Shown: one piece after another, positions 28,388-38,524 of the stretch
How positions within the stretch are numbered: the stretch's first letter is position 1
How the letters are laid out: each line of letters opens with the position of its first letter
Program-made: the position numbers and the translations under genes
The notes under the pieces: model-generated
Told to the model about the DNA's origin: nothing
The model's input: the letters and a program-made list of their open reading frames with translations, nothing else
The model's database searches: none
Assembly: GCF_017901155.1 (NCBI RefSeq)
Contig: NZ_CP072800.1
Location: 2,383,283 to 2,447,282 of the forward strand
DNA: 64,000 nucleotides
Reading direction: 5' to 3'
Source of the DNA: Candidatus Thiothrix anitrata
Lineage (GTDB): Bacteria > Pseudomonadota > Gammaproteobacteria > Thiotrichales > Thiotrichaceae

Positions 28388-29242
28388 ATGAACATCATCG
28401 ACATCTTAAAAGCGTGGCCTTTGTATGTATTGCCACACCATTTTATTTCCCGTTTGGTTTTCCGTTTAACGCGGGTGCAATGTCCGCGTCTTGTGCCGGA
28501 TGCGATTCGTTTGTTTAGCAAAGTGTTTAAGGTTAATTTGGAAGAAGCGGTGAATCCCGACCCCGCGAGTTACACCACGTTTAATCAGTTTTTCACGCGC
28601 CCGCTTAAACCGGAATTACGGCCTTGGGCAATGGCTGAAACCGCGTTGGCGAGTCCGGTGGATGGTCGGGTGAGCCAATTGGGTAAGATTGAGCAAGGGC
28701 GTATTTTTCAGGCAAAAGGTCACGACTATACTGTGCTGGAATTGCTGGGTGGCGATGAAGCGCGTGCAGCAGCGTTTGCGGGTGGGCAATTTGCCACGAT
28801 TTATTTATCACCGCGTGATTATCACCGTATTCACATGCCGCTGGCGGGTACATTAACTGAGCAAGTGTACGTGCCCGGGCGATTATTCAGCGTTGCGGGG
28901 CATACGGTACGCACAGTACCGCGTTTGTTTGCGCGTAATGAGCGCGTGGTGGCGATGTTTGATACCGCGTTTGGCAAAATGGCAATGGTGTTAGTCGGTG
29001 CTATTAATGTGGCAGCGATTGAAACCGTGTGGGACGGTTTGGTAACGCCGCCACAAGGCTGGGCAGTAAAACGTCAGGTGTTCGCTGATGTGCAACTGGC
29101 AAAAGGCGATGAAATGGGGCGTTTTAATATGGGTTCCACCGTTATTTTATTGCTGGAAAACCCGCATGTCGCATGGGCGCAAGGCGTAAGTGCCGATGCA
29201 CCGGTGCAGTTGGGGCAGGCATTGGCAGATTTACAAGCATAA
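28388..29242 (+). CDS. psd: Phosphatidylserine decarboxylase
   Basis: The 284-residue proenzyme makes phosphatidylethanolamine at the inner membrane. Motifs seen are FNQFFTRPLKPELRP, SPVDGRVSQLG, YLSPRDYHRIHMP (catalytic His) and the self-cleavage site GRFNMGSTV, where the Ser becomes the pyruvoyl group. The usual LGST is MGST here, which leaves the Gly-Ser pair intact. I choose ATG 28388 (start MNIIDILKAW). The frame is open further upstream, antisense to prmB, but that extension is not PSD-like. pyrE follows nine bases after the stop. Confidence 0.95.
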   Translation: MNIIDILKAWPLYVLPHHFISRLVFRLTRVQCPRLVPDAIRLFSKVFKVNLEEAVNPDPASYTTFNQFFTRPLKPELRPWAMAETALASPVDGRVSQLGKIEQGRIFQAKGHDYTVLELLGGDEARAAAFAGGQFATIYLSPRDYHRIHMPLAGTLTEQVYVPGRLFSVAGHTVRTVPRLFARNERVVAMFDTAFGKMAMVLVGAINVAAIETVWDGLVTPPQGWAVKRQVFADVQLAKGDEMGRFNMGSTVILLLENPHVAWAQGVSADAPVQLGQALADLQA

Positions 29243-29251
29243 GGTGAGAGA

Positions 29252-29896
29252 ATGAAAGCGTATCAAGAGGAATTTCTAAACTTTGCGATTGGGCAGGGTG
29301 TGTTGCGTTTTGGTGAATTTACCCTCAAATCGGGGCGCGTCAGCCCGTACTTTTTTAACGCGGGTTTGTTTCAAACCGGCTCGGCGTTGTCGCGTTTGGG
29401 TAAGTTTTATGCGCAAGCGATTGTTGACGCTGGGGTGGAATTCGATATGTTGTTTGGCCCTGCTTACAAGGGCATTCCGTTAGTGGCGGCAACGGCGATG
29501 GCTTTGTACGAGCAACACGGCAAAGATTACCCGTATGCGTTTAACCGCAAAGAGGCGAAAGCGCACGGCGAAGGTGGCACGATTGTGGGTGCGCCATTGC
29601 AGGGTCGGGTGTTGGTCATTGACGATGTAATGACCGCAGGCACAGCGATTCGGGAATCAGCGGATATTATTGTGGCAGCCGCTGGTGCGACTTTGGCGGG
29701 GGTAACGATTTCGCTTGACCGCCAAGAGCGCGGTACGGGTGCGCAATCGGCGGTGCAGGAAGTCGAAGCACGCTACGGCATTCGGGTCATTAGCATTGTG
29801 GGCTTGAACGAGGTGATTAATCACGTTGGCGCAAGCTTGCACGACGCGGCATTGCTGACAAAGGTGCAGGCATACCGCGAGCAATACGGGATTTAA
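29252..29896 (+). CDS. pyrE: Orotate phosphoribosyltransferase
   Basis: The 214-residue enzyme adds orotate to PRPP in pyrimidine synthesis. [16 protein letters not shown] near the start and the PRPP loop [17 protein letters not shown] (about residues 118-134) are diagnostic, with the mobile [10 protein letters not shown] loop between. Length is typical. It follows psd by nine bases. Its last four bases overlap the 3' end of the convergent rep. Confidence 0.97.
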   Translation: MKAYQEEFLNFAIGQGVLRFGEFTLKSGRVSPYFFNAGLFQTGSALSRLGKFYAQAIVDAGVEFDMLFGPAYKGIPLVAATAMALYEQHGKDYPYAFNRKEAKAHGEGGTIVGAPLQGRVLVIDDVMTAGTAIRESADIIVAAAGATLAGVTISLDRQERGTGAQSAVQEVEARYGIRVISIVGLNEVINHVGASLHDAALLTKVQAYREQYGI

Positions 29897-31890
29897 TCGT
29901 CGAGCAATGCCTGTAAATTCGCAATGTAGGCACGGGCGGTTTCGTGGCGTTCCTCATCGGAAACCACCTTTTTGTTTTCCCACTCCAGATGTTCGGGGGG
30001 GAGTTCATCAAGGAAACGGCTGGGTTCAATGCTGGAGGTTTCGCCGTAACGTGAGCGCACTTTCGCGTAACTGATGGTGAGATTTTTCTGGGCGCGGGTA
30101 ATGCCGACATAAGCGAGGCGGCGTTCTTCTTGAATGCCGTGTTCGTCAAGGCTGTTGGTGTGAGGAAGCAATTCTTCCTCCATACCGATTAAAAACACAC
30201 TGGGAAACTCCAGACCTTTGGCAGCGTGCAAGGTCATTAATACCACCGCATCTTGTTCTTTTTCCTCACTATTGCGCTCCAGCATATCGACTAAGCTCAT
30301 GTGCGCAATGATGTCGCTTAAGGTTTCTTTGCCCGCACCGTCGTTGTGCAGTTTGCGTACCCATTCGACAATTTCCCAGACGTTTTTCATCCGAGATTCG
30401 GCTTGCTTGGGAGTGTTGCAAGTGTTTTTTAGCCAGTCTTCGTAAGCGGTGTCGTTGATTACTTGGCGCACCATCGCGCTGGGATCAGCACTCTCGGCGG
30501 CACGCATCATTTCTTGCAACCAAAAACAAAACGTTTCCACCCGTTGTTGCGCTTTTGCGGAAATACGCTGGGCAAAACCGAGTTCTTGTGCGGCGGTCAA
30601 TAAACTGGAATTGCGTTCGTGAGCGTATTCGCCGAGTTTTTCGAGGGTGGATGTGCCAATTTCGCGTTTGGGGGTATTAATAATCCGTAAAAATGCTGCG
30701 TCATCGGTGGGATTCGCAATCAAACGTAGGTAGGCGAGAATATCTTTCACTTCACTACGCTCAAAAAATGAGGTTCCGCCGCTGATTTTGTAAGGAATAT
30801 TATTTTCGCGCAGGAGTTTTTCAAACAAACGGCTTTGATGATTACCCCGGTAAAGAATCGCAAAATCTTGAAAATCAGCACGATCCCGGAAGCGTGCCTT
30901 GAGAATTTCACCTACGACTTTTTCAGCTTCGTGTTCTGGTGTGCGGCACGGCATGACGCGAATGGGATCACCTTCACCGAGGGTGCTCCACAAGTTTTTC
31001 TCAAACAAATGCGGGTTATTACCAATGAGTTTATTGGCACTTTGCAAAATACGACTGGTGGAACGGTAGTTTTGTTCGAGCTTCACCACTTTTAACATCG
31101 GGTAATCGGTTTGCAATTGCGCAATGTTTTCCGGGCGTGCGCCGCGCCATGCATAAATCGACTGATCATCATCACCCACGGCAGTCAGTGCGCCGCGAAC
31201 TCCCGCCAATAAACGAATTAACCGGTATTGGCAAGCATTAGTGTCTTGGTATTCATCGACCAGCAAATAACGCAATTTCTGCTGCCAATATTGCAAAGCA
31301 TCAGGATGTTGCTCAAATAATTGCACCGGCAATACGATTAAATCGTCGAAATCCACTGCGTTATACGCTTTGATTTGCCGCTGGTATTTCTCATAAAGCA
31401 GAGCTGCCAGTTTTTCATCGGTAGTACTAGCGATTAATGCGGATTGTGCTACCGAAATAAAATCGTTTTTCCAGCGTGAAATAATCCAGCGTAGGTTATC
31501 AGCTTCTTCCACATCTTCTTTATGCGCCAACTCTTTGAGAATCGCGGCACTGTCTTGTGCGTCCAAAATACTGAAATTCGGTTTATAACCCAAACGCTTG
31601 GCTTCGCGCTTAATAATATTTAAACCCAGCGTGTGAAAAGTGGAAACGGTTAAACCTTTCGCTTCTTCTTTGGTTAAAAGCTGGGTAGCGCGTTCGCGCA
31701 TTTCGCGGGCGGCCTTATTGGTAAAGGTAATCGCCGCTATTTGATCGGCAGAATGCACACCTTTACGGATCATCCACGCGATTTTCTGGGTAATTACGCG
31801 GGTCTTACCGCTGCCTGCACCAGCGAGCACGAGGAGGGGAGAGCCTAGGTGAGTGATTGCGGCTTGTTGTTGGGGGTTTAGTCCGTTCAT
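29893..31890 (-). CDS. rep: ATP-dependent DNA helicase Rep
   Basis: This 665-residue SF1A helicase unwinds DNA 3' to 5' and helps restart replication forks. Walker A is [14 protein letters not shown] (residues 21-34), motif II is [10 protein letters not shown], motif III is [13 protein letters not shown], and motifs V/VI are [19 protein letters not shown] and [11 protein letters not shown]. It is close to E. coli Rep over its whole length. The ATG comes one base after the stop of the TOPRIM gene, and no Shine-Dalgarno is visible, so translation probably depends on coupling to that gene. Confidence 0.96.
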   Translation of the reverse strand: MNGLNPQQQAAITHLGSPLLVLAGAGSGKTRVITQKIAWMIRKGVHSADQIAAITFTNKAAREMRERATQLLTKEEAKGLTVSTFHTLGLNIIKREAKRLGYKPNFSILDAQDSAAILKELAHKEDVEEADNLRWIISRWKNDFISVAQSALIASTTDEKLAALLYEKYQRQIKAYNAVDFDDLIVLPVQLFEQHPDALQYWQQKLRYLLVDEYQDTNACQYRLIRLLAGVRGALTAVGDDDQSIYAWRGARPENIAQLQTDYPMLKVVKLEQNYRSTSRILQSANKLIGNNPHLFEKNLWSTLGEGDPIRVMPCRTPEHEAEKVVGEILKARFRDRADFQDFAILYRGNHQSRLFEKLLRENNIPYKISGGTSFFERSEVKDILAYLRLIANPTDDAAFLRIINTPKREIGTSTLEKLGEYAHERNSSLLTAAQELGFAQRISAKAQQRVETFCFWLQEMMRAAESADPSAMVRQVINDTAYEDWLKNTCNTPKQAESRMKNVWEIVEWVRKLHNDGAGKETLSDIIAHMSLVDMLERNSEEKEQDAVVLMTLHAAKGLEFPSVFLIGMEEELLPHTNSLDEHGIQEERRLAYVGITRAQKNLTISYAKVRSRYGETSSIEPSRFLDELPPEHLEWENKKVVSDEERHETARAYIANLQALLDD

Positions 31891-31891
31891 G

Positions 31892-32587
31892 TTATTGGAA
31901 TACGCGGGTTAGCCAAGAGGTGAGGGCTTTGATGTTAGGGTGTTCTTTGTCAAACAAAGACTTATAGTAAGCGTAAGCGGTAGATATGCCGGGTGGGTCT
32001 TGCCAAGCTAGCCAAGTGGATAAATGCGCTTTTAGTTCGTGGGCAGGCTTGAAAAGTTGTTGTTCCCCTAGATTCTTAACAGTGTTGCAAGCTGTCAATA
32101 GTAGTTGCTGCTGTTCTGTTTTCACGGCATCAATCAGAAAGTTCTCCAACATGCCATCGGTAGAATGATCATGCATAATCCACAATCCAATTTGAGCACC
32201 TGACTGATGAGTAAATATCTCACCTTGATATATTTCAGATGGAGTAGTGTCTGCACTGAATTCAACTTGACCTAGAGAATCGGTAACTTTTTTCAGTATG
32301 TCAATGATCTGCCGACGACGTTGTTGGAGTCCATGTCCATCTTCTGCTCTATCGGCATCAATAACAATGGCAAGCTGTTGGATACTTGAGCCAAGTAATA
32401 AACGTGTAACTTCTTTCTCGAAACGGGCGAATAAAGGGTTAATGCCGTTTCTGAAAATATTATCTGATACGCTTTTTGGTGTTTCAGGTTGTACTGAAAC
32501 ATTCAGTGTTATGTCTTTCAGTAGGGTAGCAAAAAACTTTTGGTCGCTTTCACCTTCGACCAATAAAATGGCATGGTTTGACATCAA
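31892..32587 (-). CDS. TOPRIM-like nuclease candidate (DUF3226 type)
   Basis: The 231-residue protein has the features of a TOPRIM fold: AILLVEGESDQKFF at residues 6-19 (Glu motif) and LAIVIDADRAEDG near residue 72 (Asp-X-Asp). A later acidic segment HDHSTDGMLENFL may complete the metal site. This pattern fits DUF3226 and the nuclease halves of OLD-type systems. Its start overlaps the stop of the upstream AAA ATPase by four bases and its stop is one base before rep. It probably acts with the ATPase as a two-gene defence-like module. Nuclease activity is inferred only. Confidence 0.75.
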   Translation of the reverse strand: MMSNHAILLVEGESDQKFFATLLKDITLNVSVQPETPKSVSDNIFRNGINPLFARFEKEVTRLLLGSSIQQLAIVIDADRAEDGHGLQQRRRQIIDILKKVTDSLGQVEFSADTTPSEIYQGEIFTHQSGAQIGLWIMHDHSTDGMLENFLIDAVKTEQQQLLLTACNTVKNLGEQQLFKPAHELKAHLSTWLAWQDPPGISTAYAYYKSLFDKEHPNIKALTSWLTRVFQ

Positions 32588-33768
32588 CGAACCTCCATGC
32601 CCGTTTGCAGGATCATTTCAAGATCATTTTCATTGTAAACGATTGCAGAAATCTTTCCCTTATCAGGGTCTTGCTCGCGCATGTGTCGAGCAAGGTAGAT
32701 GATCTGACCTTCTTCAGGCGAGCGTAAAGCAACTTTAGAAAATGCTTTAACTGTGTCTTCACTATGAGTTGTCGCAAATACCTGAATATCAAGCTCTTTT
32801 GCTAACTTGAATAACTTCTCCCACACTTCTTCCTGAATCGAGTAGTGCAAGCCATTCTCAAACTCGTCAAGTAGCAAACATCCTCCCCTAGAAAGGAAAG
32901 CATGTAGAAATATCTGTATTAAGCGTGAGATGCCTTCTCCCATTGAACGTATTGGCTTTGCTTTTAAATCTTCAATTTCTTTTAAATACCCAATTCGCCC
33001 AACGTCTTTGCTTTTTTCTAAGAAGTATATGCTGGATATGTTCGGAATGATAAGCTTTAGTACAGAATATATTTCGCCATCTTTGTTTTCTTCATAAATA
33101 GCATCCCATAATTCTGCAATGTTTTCTCCTGCGGAAGTTGAAGGAATGAAGCGTACTTTTTTATTTAATATTTCATATCCTCTTGTTGCAAAAACAAAAG
33201 ACTCTTGAAGCTGTTTTATCTGATCTGGTGTGAATGATAAATCATCATAATGTTCATTGTTACGTTTGATATTTTTTTTATTGATGAGGTTTTCTATGTG
33301 CTCTGAGTCTTCCCAATACCTGTGAATGTTGCCTTTTTTATTTAAAAGAAGATTTTCTTCGCCTTGTTTAGATGCAATAGATAAGTATATATTTTTTTGC
33401 GTATCTTGTTTTACGGCTATTTCTAATTTTTCTTCCTGAGATTTGGTTTCAAAAAGAATTTTTTGATCTTTTTCATTATTCTTTGACTTTATGAAAACCC
33501 CAAAGTCTGAGTGATCTTCATCTTGACCAAAAATTTCATTTCTATTTGTCAATATTGATTGTAATTTATCAATAACTTTTGCCCAATCGCCTTGCGCCAA
33601 TTCACTGCCATCACTTAGATCTTTGCCATTTGCAAAAACTGAAACTGCCTCTAACAAAGTGGTTTTCCCGCTATTATTCTTCCCCACGATCAGATTTACC
33701 CGCCCCAACGAGGGGATGGTGAGGTCTTCAAAGCAGCGGAAATTTTTGATGTGCAGGCTGTCGAGCAT
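32584..33768 (-). CDS. AAA/ABC-type ATPase of the OLD/RecF class
   Basis: The 394-residue protein has SMC/RecF-type ATPase motifs. Walker A is LIVGKNNSGKTTLLE (residues 26-40), the signature is RSMGEGISRL, Walker B is LLLDEFENGLH and the H-motif is FATTHS. About 180 residues between Walker A and signature form the lid and dimerisation region. This stretch is rich in Lys, Asn, Glu and Ile and AT-rich in sequence, unlike the neighbours, a sign of acquisition. ATG 33766-33768 has AAGGA upstream. Together with the TOPRIM protein it matches the architecture of split OLD systems such as PARIS. Confidence 0.85.
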   Translation of the reverse strand: MLDSLHIKNFRCFEDLTIPSLGRVNLIVGKNNSGKTTLLEAVSVFANGKDLSDGSELAQGDWAKVIDKLQSILTNRNEIFGQDEDHSDFGVFIKSKNNEKDQKILFETKSQEEKLEIAVKQDTQKNIYLSIASKQGEENLLLNKKGNIHRYWEDSEHIENLINKKNIKRNNEHYDDLSFTPDQIKQLQESFVFATRGYEILNKKVRFIPSTSAGENIAELWDAIYEENKDGEIYSVLKLIIPNISSIYFLEKSKDVGRIGYLKEIEDLKAKPIRSMGEGISRLIQIFLHAFLSRGGCLLLDEFENGLHYSIQEEVWEKLFKLAKELDIQVFATTHSEDTVKAFSKVALRSPEEGQIIYLARHMREQDPDKGKISAIVYNENDLEMILQTGMEVR

Positions 33769-33851
33769 GGTGTGTGTCCTTCATTCCAATGTCCCCAAAC
33801 TATAGCAAGTTTCGTGCAAGGGGACTAATAAGTGGATGTATAATCCTCGCC

Positions 33852-34199
33852 ATGACGAAAATCGCAAACCTTACCGATCTGAATTTCCATCACGTGCTGG
33901 CGGCAACGCCGGGCACTGCCTTGGTGTTTTTTACCGCGCCGAACTGTGGCGCATGTCGCAGTCTTAAGCTGGCTTTGGGGAAATACCTGCACAGTTACCC
34001 CGCTACGTTGTCGGTGTTTGAAGTGGATGCGGTGCATAACAGCGCGTTGGTAAATGCGTTGGAAGTGTTTCATTTACCTGCGTTGTTTTTGTACGTCGCG
34101 GGGCATTATCACTGCGAATTGCACAGCGAGCCATTGCCCGCGCACCTGTATCGGGCGATTCAAACGGCTTTAAGTTTGCCAGCACAGGAGGAGCCATGA
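33852..34199 (+). CDS. Thioredoxin-like protein with CGAC site
   Basis: The 115-residue product is a compact thioredoxin fold. The active-site strand is LVFFTAPNCGACRSLK (residues about 25-40), with Cys-Gly-Ala-Cys in place of Cys-Gly-Pro-Cys. The fold continues with SVFEVDAVHN, the cis-Pro region FHLPALFLY and a C-terminal helix. No signal peptide is seen if the ATG at 33852 is used; the frame is open to 33774. It overlaps ampD by four bases, so both are in one transcript. Substrate is unknown; a CGAC site may shift the redox potential. Confidence 0.8.
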   Translation: MTKIANLTDLNFHHVLAATPGTALVFFTAPNCGACRSLKLALGKYLHSYPATLSVFEVDAVHNSALVNALEVFHLPALFLYVAGHYHCELHSEPLPAHLYRAIQTALSLPAQEEP

Positions 34200-34762
34200 A
34201 CATTGATCCGCAAACCGGGTTGTTGGATATTGCGCGTCAATGCCCGTCGCCGAATCATGACGAACGTCCGCAAGGTTGTGTCGCGGATTTAATCGTATTG
34301 CACAATATCAGTTTGCCGCCTTATGAATTCGGGGGTGGCTGGATTGATCAGCTTTTTACCAATCAGCTTGACCCCAGTGCGCATCCGTTTTTTGCGGAAA
34401 TCTGTCATTTGCGGGTGGCGAGTCATTTGTTGATTACCCGTGAGGGCGAGATTGTGCAATACGTGCCGTTCCAGCGGCGGGCGTTTCATGCGGGGGTATC
34501 GTGTTATCAGGGCAGGGAACGCTGCAATGATTTTTCCATTGGGATTGAGCTTGAGGGCACGGATTTTACCGCGTTTACTGACATTCAATACCAGCAGCTT
34601 GAAGCTTTGTTGCCTGTGTTGGTGGCGGCGTATCCGACGTTGAGTTTGCAACACATTACCGGACATGAACACATTGCACCGGGCCGCAAAACCGATCCGG
34701 GGCCATTTTTTGATTGGCAGCGATTAGGGGGGTTATTAGGAAGCGAGCTACCTAGTCTTTAA
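34196..34762 (+). CDS. ampD: 1,6-anhydro-N-acetylmuramyl-L-alanine amidase AmpD
   Basis: The 188-residue cytoplasmic zinc amidase recycles peptidoglycan by cutting 1,6-anhydromuropeptides. The zinc ligands are the His in LIVLHNISLP near residue 39, the His in THITGHEHIAPGRK and the Asp in KTDPGPFFDW. FSIGIELEGTDF is also typical. There is no signal peptide, as expected for AmpD rather than AmiD. It overlaps the thioredoxin-like gene by four bases. Confidence 0.94.
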   Translation: MNIDPQTGLLDIARQCPSPNHDERPQGCVADLIVLHNISLPPYEFGGGWIDQLFTNQLDPSAHPFFAEICHLRVASHLLITREGEIVQYVPFQRRAFHAGVSCYQGRERCNDFSIGIELEGTDFTAFTDIQYQQLEALLPVLVAAYPTLSLQHITGHEHIAPGRKTDPGPFFDWQRLGGLLGSELPSL

Positions 34763-34829
34763 CTTTTTCGCTAAAAAACGATTATTGAGATTAAAAAATA
34801 TTCATTCCTGCAAAATTTTTGTTGTGTTC

Positions 34830-34858
34830 TATACTCTACAGTGTTGCTAAAACAACAC
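34830..34858 (+). promoter_or_regulatory. Possible promoter and operator for the META-domain gene
   Basis: A TATACT hexamer (34830-34835) is a good -10 box. Five bases after it comes the inverted repeat GTGTTG-CTAAAA-CAACAC (34841-34858), placed where a repressor would block the start. A -35 box is not convincing. The repeat could instead be a stem-loop in the leader. Confidence 0.4.
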
Positions 34859-34942
34859 AATGTTTGATGAGGGATTAGACGTTCGCTGTTGGTTTCAGCC
34901 CCAAGCTTAATTTATCCACATCTTGTCGAGAGAGGGATCTCA

Positions 34943-35521
34943 ATGAGTACTAAACCTGTAGTGTCTGGGTCATTCATGCAGACCCGTCGTCAATTATTAT
35001 TACTGCCTTTGGCTTTGCTGGCTTCACGGGTACTGGCGGATACTCCGACGTTACCTGCGGGGATGTGTCCGTTAAACAGCGGTGGACCGTCATTATTAGG
35101 AACAAAATGGCGTTTGTTTTCAATTTATGGTAATCAAGTTCCCAAGGAATTGAAGATTACCCTAAATGTGGGGGATACCACGTTGATGGGGTCGGCCGGT
35201 TGCAATCAATACACTGCATATTTTAGACGTGTCGGTCACACCGGATTCATGATGGAAAGAATAGAACGCGGTAGTGAGGGTTGTCCGGTATTACGCCCTG
35301 AGCCGGGTGCGCCCACTATTAATGTGGGGGACTGGGAGGGTAATTATATTCGCACTCTACAACGAGCAGGGAGTGTTGAGCAGGAAGCAGACGGTTTGCA
35401 CTTTTATAATCGTAGTGGGGAACAATCGGTGGTTTTTGTACAAAGTTACGATGACCCAGAAACGACTGGCGTAACGGAAGAACCGACACCATTTGAGGTT
35501 GAACAACCGACTGAGAGTTAA
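34943..35521 (+). CDS. META-domain protein with twin-arginine-like signal
   Basis: The 192-residue protein has the N-terminal sequence QTRRQLLLLPLALLASRVLA, a possible Tat signal with cleavage near residue 36. A META/HslJ-type domain follows, recognisable by LLGTKWRLFSI, TTLMGSAGCNQYTAYF and ERGSEGCPV. The tail is acidic and Pro/Thr/Glu-rich. META domains in HslJ are linked to stress or surface functions; the exact role is unknown. ATG 34943 follows GAGAGAGGGA and a promoter-like -10 with an inverted repeat lies upstream. It stands alone before glyA. Confidence 0.7.
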   Translation: MSTKPVVSGSFMQTRRQLLLLPLALLASRVLADTPTLPAGMCPLNSGGPSLLGTKWRLFSIYGNQVPKELKITLNVGDTTLMGSAGCNQYTAYFRRVGHTGFMMERIERGSEGCPVLRPEPGAPTINVGDWEGNYIRTLQRAGSVEQEADGLHFYNRSGEQSVVFVQSYDDPETTGVTEEPTPFEVEQPTES

Positions 35522-35562
35522 GTATTTGGCTGTAAAACACCGTAGGTTGAGCTGAAAAACGG

Positions 35563-35571
35563 TGGTATGAT
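35563..35571 (+). promoter_or_regulatory. Extended -10 promoter of glyA
   Basis: TGGTATGAT gives an extended -10 element (TG-N-TATGAT) 42 bases before the glyA start. The leader also has GCAGGAG as ribosome site (35597-35603). The leader is too short for a glycine riboswitch, and I see no such structure. Confidence 0.4.
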
Positions 35572-35612
35572 ACAACGCTTTTTTAGCTTCCAACGCGCAG
35601 GAGAAAAACCGC

Positions 35613-36890
35613 ATGTTTTCCAGCCAAATGACCATCGCAGGGTATGATGATGAACTGTGGGCTGCTATGCAGTCTGAAGTACGTCGTCAAGAAGAGCACA
35701 TTGAACTGATCGCATCCGAAAACTACGCCAGCCCGCGTGTTATGGAAGCGCAAGGCTCGGTTTTGACTAATAAATATGCGGAAGGCTACCCTGCCAAGCG
35801 TTACTACGGTGGTTGTGAATACGTCGATAAGGCGGAACAACTGGCGATTGACCGTGTAAAACAATTGTTTGGCGCGGATTATGCCAACGTGCAACCGCAT
35901 TCTGGCTCACAAGCCAATGCTGCGGTGTACATGGCATTGTTAAACCCCGGTGATACCGTGTTGGGTATGAGCCTTGCTCACGGCGGGCATTTGACCCACG
36001 GTGCGAAGGTTAACTTCTCCGGTAAAATTTATAATGCGGTGCAATACGGCATTACCGATGACGGCTACATTGATTACGCCGAAGTTGAGCGTCTGGCGGT
36101 AGAACACCAGCCAAAAATGATCGTGGCTGGCTTTTCCGCTTATTCGCGGGTGATTGATTGGAGTAAATTCCGTGAAATCGCTGATAAAGTAGGCGCGTAT
36201 TTAATGGTCGACATGGCACACGTTGCTGGTTTGGTTGCCGCCGGGGTTTACCCAAGCCCGGTACAAATTGCTGACGTAACCACTTCCACCACGCATAAAA
36301 CCTTGCGCGGGCCACGCGGCGGCATCATTTTGGCGAAGTCTAACCCGGAGCTGGAAAAGAAATTCAACTCACTGGTATTCCCCGGTATTCAGGGCGGCCC
36401 GTTGATGCACGTCATTGCGGCAAAAGCGGTCGCGTTTAAAGAAGCTCTTGAACCCGAATTCACGGTTTACCAGCAGCAAGTCGCTAAAAATGCCAAAGTC
36501 ATGGCGGAAACCCTGATTTCACGTGGTTACAAAATTGTTTCCGGTGGTACGGATAACCACCTGATGTTGGTTGATCTGATTGCGAAAGGCATTACCGGTA
36601 AAGCTGCGGATGCGGCGTTGGGCGCGGCGAACATTACCGTGAACAAAAACTCAGTGCCAAATGACCCGCAATCGCCGTTTGTCACCAGCGGGATTCGTGT
36701 GGGTACGCCAGCGATTACCACCCGTGGTTTCAAAGAAGCAGAAACCGCGCAGTTGGCAAACTGGATAGCTGATGTGCTAGATAATGTGGAAGACATCGCG
36801 ATGATTGAACGGGTCAAAGCAGCAGTGCTGGCGATTTGCGCACGTTTTCCGGTATATCCGTCCAGTAATCTTGGCGATCATCCGGCGTAA
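35613..36890 (+). CDS. glyA: Serine hydroxymethyltransferase
   Basis: The 425-residue PLP enzyme converts serine and tetrahydrofolate to glycine and methylene-THF. [26 protein letters not shown] and the PLP lysine segment [15 protein letters not shown] (about residue 230) are diagnostic. The C-terminal [17 protein letters not shown] is also present. It starts the glyA-nrdR-ribD-ribE-selD-selU string. Confidence 0.98.
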   Translation: MFSSQMTIAGYDDELWAAMQSEVRRQEEHIELIASENYASPRVMEAQGSVLTNKYAEGYPAKRYYGGCEYVDKAEQLAIDRVKQLFGADYANVQPHSGSQANAAVYMALLNPGDTVLGMSLAHGGHLTHGAKVNFSGKIYNAVQYGITDDGYIDYAEVERLAVEHQPKMIVAGFSAYSRVIDWSKFREIADKVGAYLMVDMAHVAGLVAAGVYPSPVQIADVTTSTTHKTLRGPRGGIILAKSNPELEKKFNSLVFPGIQGGPLMHVIAAKAVAFKEALEPEFTVYQQQVAKNAKVMAETLISRGYKIVSGGTDNHLMLVDLIAKGITGKAADAALGAANITVNKNSVPNDPQSPFVTSGIRVGTPAITTRGFKEAETAQLANWIADVLDNVEDIAMIERVKAAVLAICARFPVYPSSNLGDHPA

Positions 36891-36896
36891 CGCACG

Positions 36897-37406
36897 ATGC
36901 GTTGCCCTTTTTGTGGAACGGATGATACCCGGGTGGTTGACTCGCGTTTGGCGAATGACGGCGATCAAGTGCGTCGTCGTCGTCGCTGTGTAGCTTGTGA
37001 TGAACGCTTTACTACTTACGAAGTGGCGGAACTTACCATGCCGCGTGTGATTAAATCCAATGCGGCTAGGGAACCCTTTAACGATGAAAAATTGCGTGGA
37101 GGGATTATGCGTGCGCTCGAAAAACGCCCGGTTTCGATTGAGAATATTGAAGCCGCACTCAATCGTATTCGTAAGCGTATTTTGATTAGTGGTGAGCGTG
37201 AAGTCACTTCCTCCATTATTGGTGAGTTAGTGATGGATGAATTGCGCCAGTTAGATGAAGTAGCGTACATCCGTTTTGCTTCGGTGTACCGTCGCTTTGA
37301 CGCGATTGAAGAATTCCGCAATATGATTGACCACTTGGAAAGTACACCTTCTGCCGAGCAAAATCATCGTCAGATTGATTTATTACCGATTCCTCCTAAG
37401 GTATGA
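36897..37406 (+). CDS. nrdR: Transcriptional repressor NrdR of ribonucleotide reductase genes
   Basis: The 169-residue protein has a zinc ribbon (MRCPFCG at residues 1-7 with [12 protein letters not shown] at about 28-39) and an ATP-cone ([20 protein letters not shown]). It senses (d)ATP and binds NrdR boxes before nrd operons. It follows glyA by six bases and overlaps ribD by four. Confidence 0.96.
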   Translation: MRCPFCGTDDTRVVDSRLANDGDQVRRRRRCVACDERFTTYEVAELTMPRVIKSNAAREPFNDEKLRGGIMRALEKRPVSIENIEAALNRIRKRILISGEREVTSSIIGELVMDELRQLDEVAYIRFASVYRRFDAIEEFRNMIDHLESTPSAEQNHRQIDLLPIPPKV

Positions 37407-38524
37407 GTTTTACCACTGACGACCACCGTTACATGGCTCGCGCTTTGCAATTAGCGCGGCACGGTTTATATACCACCCATCCTAATCCTCGCGTTGGCTG
37501 CGTTATTGTGCGGCACGGGCAAATTGTCGGTGAAGGTTGGCACGCCAAAGCGGGTGAAGCACATGCTGAAATTCATGCGCTACGCATGGCTGGCGAGGCG
37601 GCACGCGGCGCAGATGTCTATGTCACTTTAGAACCATGTTCCCATTTTGGACGCACTCCACCGTGTGCTAATGCTTTGATTCAAGCCGGGGTTGCGCGGG
37701 TTGTGGTGGCTATGGTTGACCCCAATCCGCTGGTGGCTGGCAACGGTTTAGCTTTGTTACAACAAGCAGGCATCGTTACCGCCTCGGGATTGTTGGAAAA
37801 CGATGCGCGGGCGTTAAACCCCGGTTTTATTACCAGCATGGCCTTGAATCGCCCGTATTTTCGTTTGAAAATGGCGATGAGTCTGGATGGACGCACCGCG
37901 ATGGAATCCGGCGAAAGCGTGTGGATTACCGGCGAAGCTGCACGCCGTGATGTGCAATTCTGGCGGGCGCAAGCAGGGGCAGTTTTAACCGGCATTGGCA
38001 CGGTATTAGCCGATGATCCGTCGTTAAATGTGCGTTTAACCGCGCAAGAGTTGGGCATTGATGGCGAAGTACGCCAACCGGTGCGCGTGGTGCTGGACTC
38101 TGCCTTGCGCTTTCCATTGATGGCTCAAATGTTGCGCTTACCCGGTCAAATCCTGATTTACACTTGCAATAATGATGAAGCAAAAATCGCGCAATTGGCT
38201 CAGTTTGGTGTGAAAGTACGCTGTTTTAACGGCGATAAATTAGCGTTAACGCAGGTGATGGCTGCGTTGGTCGAGGATGGTATTACCGAAGTGCATGTTG
38301 AAGCGGGGGCGACCTTGACAGGGGCGTTGGTTGCGCAAGGGTTTGCCGATGAGATGGTGATTTACCTTGCAGCGCATTTAATGGGTTCGCGTGCCCGTGC
38401 TTTGTTTGATTTGCCGCATCTAGCGCACATGCATGAACGCATTAAGTTGGAAATTCGTGATATTCGCGCCGTTGGGCAGGATTGGCGTATGATTATTAAC
38501 CCCAAACCAGAGGTAAAAAACTGA
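37403..38524 (+). CDS. ribD: Bifunctional riboflavin deaminase/reductase RibD
   Basis: The 373-residue protein has an N-terminal deaminase with the zinc motifs [11 protein letters not shown] and [11 protein letters not shown] (residues about 53-90). The C-terminal NADPH-dependent reductase domain starts [17 protein letters not shown]. It does the second and third steps of riboflavin synthesis. Its stop overlaps the ribE start by one base. Confidence 0.96.
   Translation: MSFTTDDHRYMARALQLARHGLYTTHPNPRVGCVIVRHGQIVGEGWHAKAGEAHAEIHALRMAGEAARGADVYVTLEPCSHFGRTPPCANALIQAGVARVVVAMVDPNPLVAGNGLALLQQAGIVTASGLLENDARALNPGFITSMALNRPYFRLKMAMSLDGRTAMESGESVWITGEAARRDVQFWRAQAGAVLTGIGTVLADDPSLNVRLTAQELGIDGEVRQPVRVVLDSALRFPLMAQMLRLPGQILIYTCNNDEAKIAQLAQFGVKVRCFNGDKLALTQVMAALVEDGITEVHVEAGATLTGALVAQGFADEMVIYLAAHLMGSRARALFDLPHLAHMHERIKLEIRDIRAVGQDWRMIINPKPEVKN

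Noticed and set aside
35522-35612. Glycine or folate riboswitch before glyA
   Set aside because: The leader is under 100 bases and shows no conserved riboswitch core; only an extended -10 box and ribosome site are seen.
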